This document shows, in pieces, positions 59,114-64,000 of a stretch of DNA of 64,000 nucleotides. Made by a program: the position numbers and the translations under genes. Each line of letters starts with the position of its first letter. Position 1 is the stretch's first letter. The DNA comes from Paenibacillus sp. EZ-K15 (GTDB lineage: Bacteria; Bacillota; Bacilli; Paenibacillales; Paenibacillaceae), in contig NZ_PDHM01000017.1 in NCBI RefSeq assembly GCF_002573715.1, positions 186,001-250,000 of the forward strand. Direction: 5' to 3'. The notes under the pieces were generated by a model. It ran no database searches and was not told the DNA's origin. It saw only the letters and a list, made by a program, of their open reading frames with translations.

Positions 59114-61201
59114 CTAAAGACCGGTGTGTAATTGCTGTAGTATCTCTTCTTTCGTCTTGGCCTCTTTCAGACGGATCAGGTTTTCCTTCTCCCTGAGCAG
59201 GATGGTCAGCTCCGACAGCGCTTTGAGGTGGGATTCGCCGTCAATCGCCGCCAGTACCAGAATAATCTGAACTTGATGCCTTGCTTCTTCTGAAAAGGCG
59301 ACGGGTTGCTCCAGTCGCAGCAGACTGATTCCCAGCCGCCGGACACCATCCTGCGGCTTGCCATGCGCAATCGCGATGCCTGGTGCAACGACGATGTATG
59401 GGCCGAGCGCCTCCACTTTGGAAATCATCGCATCGATATAAGCTTCATCGATGCGCCCATCCTTCAGCAGGGGTTCGGAGGCTTCGCGTATGGCGCTCCG
59501 CCAGTCGGCCGCTTCTCTTTTCATTTGGATCATCTGTCCAGTGAGCAGATCCGACAATGATGGCTTGCGTGCTTCACTCAGCCATGTTTTCCCAACAGAC
59601 AAGTAGTGGTTAAGCTCCTCCGTAAGTCCTGCTTCATCCCTAACCGCGGCATATTTATGGACGATGTCCAGCAGCGCTTGAACCGAGTACGCCGGGGTCT
59701 TTGATTTACGGCCGGCAACCATGTTGACTTGGTTCAGCAGGTGTTCCTTATCCTTATCGCTGAGAATCGGATTCACTAGGAGAACGGGCACTTTACTATC
59801 CGGCAGCGGTACCGTTGAGAAAATAAAATCAACATTCTCTTCATCAAACGTCTCGTAATTCCGCAGCGAGAGTACCGCTGTAATATCCACTGCCGAGAAG
59901 AGGTTCTCCAGCTGCGATTTCAACATTCGCGAAGCGGAAATGCCGTTGACACAGACGATGGCGGCCTGTCTACGTACAGCCGGCTTCGTGTTCTCTCTGC
60001 GCAGCCAACCGCCGAAATGCATGGCAAGGTATCCGATTTCGTTGTCGTCAAGCGGACGTCCAACCAGTTGTTCGAACGGTGTCGCGGAGCGACGGGTCAG
60101 CTCGAATACTTCCCTGTACTTGGACAGGATATTTTCGAGCAGCGGATTTTCAAGCCCGAGTCCGTATATGATCCGGTAATAAGCCGGCTTCAAGTGGACA
60201 AGCAGATTCTCCTCCATCGCTTCCCGGTTCGGCAGGAATACGCAGGCGTAACGCTGAAAATCATCTGTCATCTGTCTGGTCACTTGCCGAAGCTGCTTGA
60301 GTACTTCTTCGGATCCGGTCATCTGTTCCATCCGGTTGACTCTCGCTCCCAGCAGATGCATCGTAAAGTAGCAGATTTCTTCATCCGGGATAGAGACACC
60401 GAACATTTGGCCGAGACCTTCAGCAACCCCAGCGGCAACTTCATACTCTGGCATCCGCCTCAGCACGTTTCGTTCATCTTCGTCTATTGAGATAAACTGC
60501 TCTTCCTGAATACGTCGTACATACAACAGGAAGCGTGCCGTCAAATGAAATAACATCTCGTCCGTCAAATCTACGCCCAGCGTTACTTCGCTATCCGAGA
60601 TAAGGCGATACACCCGCTTCAGGTGTCCCGACTTCATAGGGGGAAATAAGTTTTCGGCAAGATCCGGTCCCTCCGATTCCGGGTTTCGGTTAAATACCTG
60701 CTCCCAACCTGCATCACCGAAAACCTGACCGAAATAATAGTTCAGAGCCTTCCGCTTGTCACGTTCCTCCCCATTTACGTCATAGCCCTGCTTGCGATCG
60801 TAGGTTACCTTGAGTTTTGAGGCCAACATGTCCGACCGGACCATATTCAAATCTTTGAGCACAGTTCCTCGGCTAACCTGCAAAAGATCCGTCAAATGAT
60901 GAACAAAGAGCGGACCCTCCGCCGACAACAGATAGAGCGACATCCACGCCATTCTTTCCCGTGGGGACAAATAATACTGCTGTGTATGAGGCTTCCCGGT
61001 TGACTGCGGAAGACCGGCCCTGCTCTCATCGGGCAAATAATAGCCAACTGTCCTGACATATTTGACCGGCGGAAGATGAATCGCTTTCAAGTAATCGTTT
61101 ATTTTTTCCATATCATAATAAACGGTTCGTCTGGAGATACCGACCTTCTGCATCAGTTCTTCCAACGACACATAATCGGCCGCCTCATAAAGCAGCGTCA
61201 A
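59114..61201 (-). CDS. PRD-containing transcriptional regulator with EIIB and EIIA domains (MtlR/LicR type)
   Basis: Protein of 695 residues or slightly more. Order: N-terminal HTH (LEELMQKVGISRRTVYYDM and, further on, VSRGTVLKDLNMV), PRD1 and PRD2 (about 180-390; His in LTARFLLYVRR, FTMHLLGARV, LAMHFGGWLR), EIIB-like (about 405-495; VCVNGISASRML) and EIIA-like (about 550-690; PGIAIAHGKPQDG). It is phosphorylated by HPr and by the EIIs to switch activity, and it heads the PTS operon. The start is uncertain: 61201 is TTG without a Shine-Dalgarno, while an ideal AAAGGAG-TTG-ATG lies at 61235 in another frame. Confidence 0.85.
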   Translation of the reverse strand: MTLLYEAADYVSLEELMQKVGISRRTVYYDMEKINDYLKAIHLPPVKYVRTVGYYLPDESRAGLPQSTGKPHTQQYYLSPRERMAWMSLYLLSAEGPLFVHHLTDLLQVSRGTVLKDLNMVRSDMLASKLKVTYDRKQGYDVNGEERDKRKALNYYFGQVFGDAGWEQVFNRNPESEGPDLAENLFPPMKSGHLKRVYRLISDSEVTLGVDLTDEMLFHLTARFLLYVRRIQEEQFISIDEDERNVLRRMPEYEVAAGVAEGLGQMFGVSIPDEEICYFTMHLLGARVNRMEQMTGSEEVLKQLRQVTRQMTDDFQRYACVFLPNREAMEENLLVHLKPAYYRIIYGLGLENPLLENILSKYREVFELTRRSATPFEQLVGRPLDDNEIGYLAMHFGGWLRRENTKPAVRRQAAIVCVNGISASRMLKSQLENLFSAVDITAVLSLRNYETFDEENVDFIFSTVPLPDSKVPVLLVNPILSDKDKEHLLNQVNMVAGRKSKTPAYSVQALLDIVHKYAAVRDEAGLTEELNHYLSVGKTWLSEARKPSLSDLLTGQMIQMKREAADWRSAIREASEPLLKDGRIDEAYIDAMISKVEALGPYIVVAPGIAIAHGKPQDGVRRLGISLLRLEQPVAFSEEARHQVQIILVLAAIDGESHLKALSELTILLREKENLIRLKEAKTKEEILQQLHTGL

Positions 61202-61274
61202 AATCCGGGTACTTCTTTCGTCCAGAATACGGCATCAACTCCTTTGCCGTTAGTGTAGTGCCTTTTGCAATTTG

Positions 61275-61316
61275 ATTATACCCACAGGCAATTCATGAAA
61301 GACAGTTCAATTCATG
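61275..61316 (-). promoter_or_regulatory. Putative promoter and direct repeats upstream of the PTS operon
   Basis: TATAAT (61275-61280, minus strand) is preceded by two identical CATGAATTG repeats (61289-61297 and 61308-61316), 19 bp apart. They may be activator sites. No good -35 at 17 bp, consistent with an activator-dependent promoter (inference). Confidence 0.45.
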
Positions 61317-61439
61317 GAGACCCTTTTGTGCAAAAATGAACTCAAGTGTTTAAACTGTTAGTTTAGAAAACAGCTGCCGGTATCTGACTTCTGTTAGCTT
61401 CCTTTTTATTTGTCTATTGTTTTCAGTCAGTCCATCTTA

Positions 61440-61475
61440 AAACAAAAAAAGACGCATACAATGCGGCTTTCGAAG
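61440..61475 (-). terminator. Weak second terminator-like hairpin
   Basis: Read leftward, GCCGCAT/ATGCGTC (one mismatch) followed by seven T. Confidence 0.4.
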
Positions 61476-61533
61476 TCATAACGTTTCTTTTTCCATACTG
61501 GTAAATGTCCATTCATTAAGCATGACTGCCTGA

Positions 61534-61565
61534 CAAAAAAAGCACAGGCTGAATGGCCCGTGCAA
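61534..61565 (-). terminator. Terminator of the metallophosphoesterase operon
   Basis: GCACgGGC, cattca, GCCtGTGC followed leftward by seven T. Confidence 0.75.
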
Positions 61566-61661
61566 AATTTTGTTCACTTCAAGATTGTCATGTTAAATCG
61601 ATGCCTGTACATTCTGAAGTAAGTAGTGTGCAAGATTCGCAGCTTATTCAATTAAATTCAC

Positions 61662-62621
61662 TTACCGAGTGTCCGGCTTATGTATCGGTAATTTCGCGAC
61701 TAGTCCGTCGCTCTGGCGGATCCATGTCTCGAACTGTCGTTCACCCGCATTTAATCGAATGACTCTTGCTCCCGTCGGAAACTTATCCTTACGCACACCA
61801 TCTACATAACTAACGTAACGAGTAGACCTCCCGTAGCAAAGACGTATGCCGTGCAGTGTCCCGCAATAATCGTTTGAGTGGTCATGTCCGACGAACGTAC
61901 CCATCACATCGCCCATCTCTACCATGGCGGCAAACAAGCCTGAATTTACCTTCGGCGAGCTGATCCATTCGCTGCAATGGCCCTCACACACTTTCGTCTT
62001 CCATACCTCATCGTATTCCGGCAGCGGAATATGGAAAAAAGCCAGTGCGGGCAAAGGCGCCCCGCCATTTCGCTCGGCCAATTGCCGTGATTCGGATACA
62101 TACCATTCGATTTGATCACGGCGTATCCAGTCGTATCCGCCCACCGCTTCAATCGGTGAGTAATCGCCGCTATCGAGGAAAAACAACGAGACCGCTGGCT
62201 TCTCCGCCCGATCGTTAATCGTCAGCACGTAGTTTCCCGCTCCGCTAACCCCCGGAGGATCCGGTTGGGCTACGCAATATTCATGTAGGAGCTGCTCCTC
62301 ATGCATTCTCTTTCGAGGCAAGCTCCCTTCCGAGTCATGATTACCAAACACAGCCGCCCACGCTACGCGGTTTTCTTCAGCGACAGCGACCGCGCTTCGG
62401 AACGATTGAAGTGGATCTTTGCTTCTAGCACTTGCCGTTAAGTCGCCTGCAAACACAACAAGATCCGGCTGCTCAATCGCGATGATTCTCTCCATCGTCG
62501 CCTTCGTCATGGAGTCGAGAAGCGGCGTCTCCGGATCCAGGTCCTCAGCGTCAATAAACTCAACATCAGAAAACTGCACGATGACAAACGTTCCATCCTC
62601 ACGTAACTTTAGCTTTTTCAC
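61662..62621 (-). CDS. Calcineurin-like metallophosphoesterase
   Basis: Phosphoesterase of about 319 residues in the Dcr2/PAP-like group. Motifs: QFSDVEF (usual D-x-H; here D-x-E), VVFAGDLT, VFGNHDSEG, ALAFFHIPLPE and FVGHDHSND. All metal-binding motifs but the first His are normal, so activity is likely though altered at that ligand. A GTG start about 9 nt after GGGGCGGG is preferred to the upstream ATG. It overlaps the MFS gene by 23 nt, in an operon with an MFS transporter and an MBL hydrolase. Confidence 0.8.
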   Translation of the reverse strand: MKKLKLREDGTFVIVQFSDVEFIDAEDLDPETPLLDSMTKATMERIIAIEQPDLVVFAGDLTASARSKDPLQSFRSAVAVAEENRVAWAAVFGNHDSEGSLPRKRMHEEQLLHEYCVAQPDPPGVSGAGNYVLTINDRAEKPAVSLFFLDSGDYSPIEAVGGYDWIRRDQIEWYVSESRQLAERNGGAPLPALAFFHIPLPEYDEVWKTKVCEGHCSEWISSPKVNSGLFAAMVEMGDVMGTFVGHDHSNDYCGTLHGIRLCYGRSTRYVSYVDGVRKDKFPTGARVIRLNAGERQFETWIRQSDGLVAKLPIHKPDTR

Positions 62622-63846
62622 CAAGGTATACCCGCCCCTTTGTCGCATATTCCTTCCAATACCATAACCCGATTAAAATGAATACAGCAGCGCACGCCAA
62701 ATACATCGATGTCACGCCATACTGCAAACCGACCACCCAATAAATCAATGTCGGACCGATCGCCGCCCCTAAATCGGTGGATACGGAATAAGCGGTCATG
62801 ACTGTAATAACGGATGTGCTCTTCGCGGCGTCAGAAGCCATTGCGTCCATGATCGTACCCAGCGCAGTGCTTGTAATCATGACGAAAATAACAATAACAA
62901 TCCAAATACCGATCGGCAGCTGCCACGGAAGTAATGCGTAACCGGCTGCCGCACCCGCCAACGATAGCATAAATAATGGCAGCCTTCCTCTCGGTCCATC
63001 CGTACGCTGTCCGAACCATCGAGCTAAGAACGGCTCCCAAGTACAGCGAAGCGCTGTCAATACGCCGCCTAACGCCGTACTGCCAATGATCAATCCGAAC
63101 CATGGTATCCCCGTTGGATAACTCGTGTCGATAAGATACGTGAGTGTCGCGCCGAACACGGCGTGCAGTAATGATATAATTAATCCGCTTAGAACGATTT
63201 TCTTCACCTGCAGCGACCACACCGTATTTAAGTTACTACGAGTTAGTTCCATTTGATGTGTCCCGGAAGCTTTCCCTTGATTTATGGATGCCGCGATCAA
63301 CGGAAGTCCGACCAATGCCATCATGCCAAACCATATCGAGACAGACCGTAACCCGAAGAAGGGCACAAGCAACCCTCCGAACAGTACGCCTACCAAGCTG
63401 CCAAGGCGCCACAACCCGTTATACGTTCCCATTAAGCGCCCTCGATTCGTATCGTCGGAGTAGCGAATGACGGTCAAATACCCGCCCATTCGCATCAAGG
63501 ACCATGCAATCCCCCACACCGCTCGCAACACTATCCAAAGAACGAACCCTTTGAAGATGCCGTATCCTACTGTAGTAAGCGCCGCTAACAAAACGGAGAT
63601 GAACAGACCGGTTCGAAGCGACATCCGATGATACAGCCAGCCAATTACAGGATTCAGGGGCAGCCTTACTAGTCGGTTCACAGACAACAGTACGCCTACC
63701 TGCCAAAGCGCGTCCAGTCCCGCTTCCTTCCAATACACTGGGAGGACAATGTACAGCATGGAATCGCCGAAGAGAGTTAGCGCGGTTACGATGCCGACAA
63801 TCCTAATCTGGCGCTGTTCCATTGCGTTGCTGCTGTCACTCGTCAT
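62599..63846 (-). CDS. MFS transporter
   Basis: Major facilitator of 415 residues with 12 predicted membrane segments. Motif A-like WLYHRMSLRTG between TM2 and TM3, and GRLMGTYNGLWRLGSLVG around TM5. The substrate is unknown. Its start overlaps the stop of the MBL-fold gene (ATGA) and its end overlaps the metallophosphoesterase gene, so the three are translated as a unit; a phosphorylated nucleotide or phosphonate-like compound is one possibility. Confidence 0.82.
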   Translation of the reverse strand: MTSDSSNAMEQRQIRIVGIVTALTLFGDSMLYIVLPVYWKEAGLDALWQVGVLLSVNRLVRLPLNPVIGWLYHRMSLRTGLFISVLLAALTTVGYGIFKGFVLWIVLRAVWGIAWSLMRMGGYLTVIRYSDDTNRGRLMGTYNGLWRLGSLVGVLFGGLLVPFFGLRSVSIWFGMMALVGLPLIAASINQGKASGTHQMELTRSNLNTVWSLQVKKIVLSGLIISLLHAVFGATLTYLIDTSYPTGIPWFGLIIGSTALGGVLTALRCTWEPFLARWFGQRTDGPRGRLPLFMLSLAGAAAGYALLPWQLPIGIWIVIVIFVMITSTALGTIMDAMASDAAKSTSVITVMTAYSVSTDLGAAIGPTLIYWVVGLQYGVTSMYLACAAVFILIGLWYWKEYATKGRVYLGEKAKVT

Positions 63847-64000
63847 AGGTCGACGATTAGGCCATCGTAAGCCACCTTAATGCCCGCGGGTTCGAAAGCT
63901 CGTTCAAAATCATCATGCAGAAATCCGGAGTTATGTGTAAAATGAGTCACATATACAAGACTGTTACTCCCAAGCGTACCTTCTTCCCGCCACACGCGCT
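63843..64000 (-). CDS. MBL-fold metallo-hydrolase, C-terminal part (PhnP-like)
   Basis: Only about 52 codons are inside the window. They encode NSLVYVTHFTHNSGFLHDDF, then AFEPAGIKVAYDGLIVDL and a stop. The TH..HN motif with a final AYDG...D strand is typical of the last metal-binding part of PhnP-like metallo-beta-lactamase hydrolases. Its TGA overlaps the MFS ATG. The gene continues beyond the right edge. Confidence 0.6.
   Translation of the reverse strand, partial: RVWREEGTLGSNSLVYVTHFTHNSGFLHDDFERAFEPAGIKVAYDGLIVDL

Overview
The window looks like a chromosomal segment of a Paenibacillus-type low-to-mid GC Firmicute. The basis is strong AGGAGG-type ribosome binding sites, several TTG/GTG starts, sigma-A promoters, LplABC-type sugar importers with a membrane-anchored AraC regulator, BdbC, YqeG-like and DUF421 proteins, and many Rho-independent hairpins. 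No rRNA, tRNA, intact insertion sequence or CRISPR array was seen. Most genes lie on the minus strand. Both edges cut genes: HelD on the left and an MBL-fold hydrolase on the right.

1-6 kb: the start of a HelD-like RNA polymerase recycling ATPase, then a small detoxification island (aldo/keto reductase, MerR regulator, sugar O-acetyltransferase, SDR oxidoreductase). All three of its promoters carry a MerR palindrome in a 19-bp spacer. 6-19 kb: housekeeping and stress singletons (ADP-ribosylglycohydrolase, MFS exporter, VOC, SRPBCC and DinB proteins), an ArsR + short UvrA-like ATPase operon, TerC, a YtkA/FixH-like + SafE-like pair, a secreted coiled-coil protein and BdbC. 19-27 kb: MarR + SnoaL-like operon, secreted beta-helix protein, methyltransferase-thioredoxin operon, a MerR operon with an apparently leaderless start, a secreted PPC-like protein, a 34-residue basic protein overlooked by ordinary ORF calling, and an aminoglycoside-phosphotransferase-like gene with a likely N-terminal frameshift.

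27-33 kb: a probable one-carbon/vitamin-B6 regulon. A MocR-type (GntR + aminotransferase) regulator is divergent from a glyA copy. A second operon (yggS-like PLP-binding protein + BenE-family transporter) carries a promoter module matching the glyA/mocR intergenic region over 61 bp. The yggS copy is interrupted by two in-frame amber codons. 33-37 kb: lipoprotein, DUF2975 + small HTH pair, arginase-family protein divergent from an HxlR regulator, and an hcp fragment.

37-46.5 kb: a carbohydrate locus (membrane AraC regulator, GH130, solute-binding lipoprotein, two permeases) with a cre-like site and fossils of a GH125 gene and of a second sugar permease, next to an array of palindromic and 19-bp tandem repeats. 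46.5-52 kb: DUF421 protein, a YqeG-like HAD protein with altered catalytic residues, a polytopic membrane protein, and a two-component system divergent from a small membrane protein.

52-61 kb: the most striking block, a nine-gene minus-strand operon encoding a self-contained PTS. It has a PRD regulator, ascorbate-type EIIA/EIIB/EIIC, a phosphotriesterase-family putative lactonase, a creatininase-family hydrolase, a SIS-domain protein, and its own HPr and Enzyme I. It reads as a dedicated uptake-phosphorylation-ring-opening-isomerisation pathway for an unknown lactone or acidic sugar. 61.6-64 kb: an overlapping MBL hydrolase, MFS transporter and metallophosphoesterase operon.
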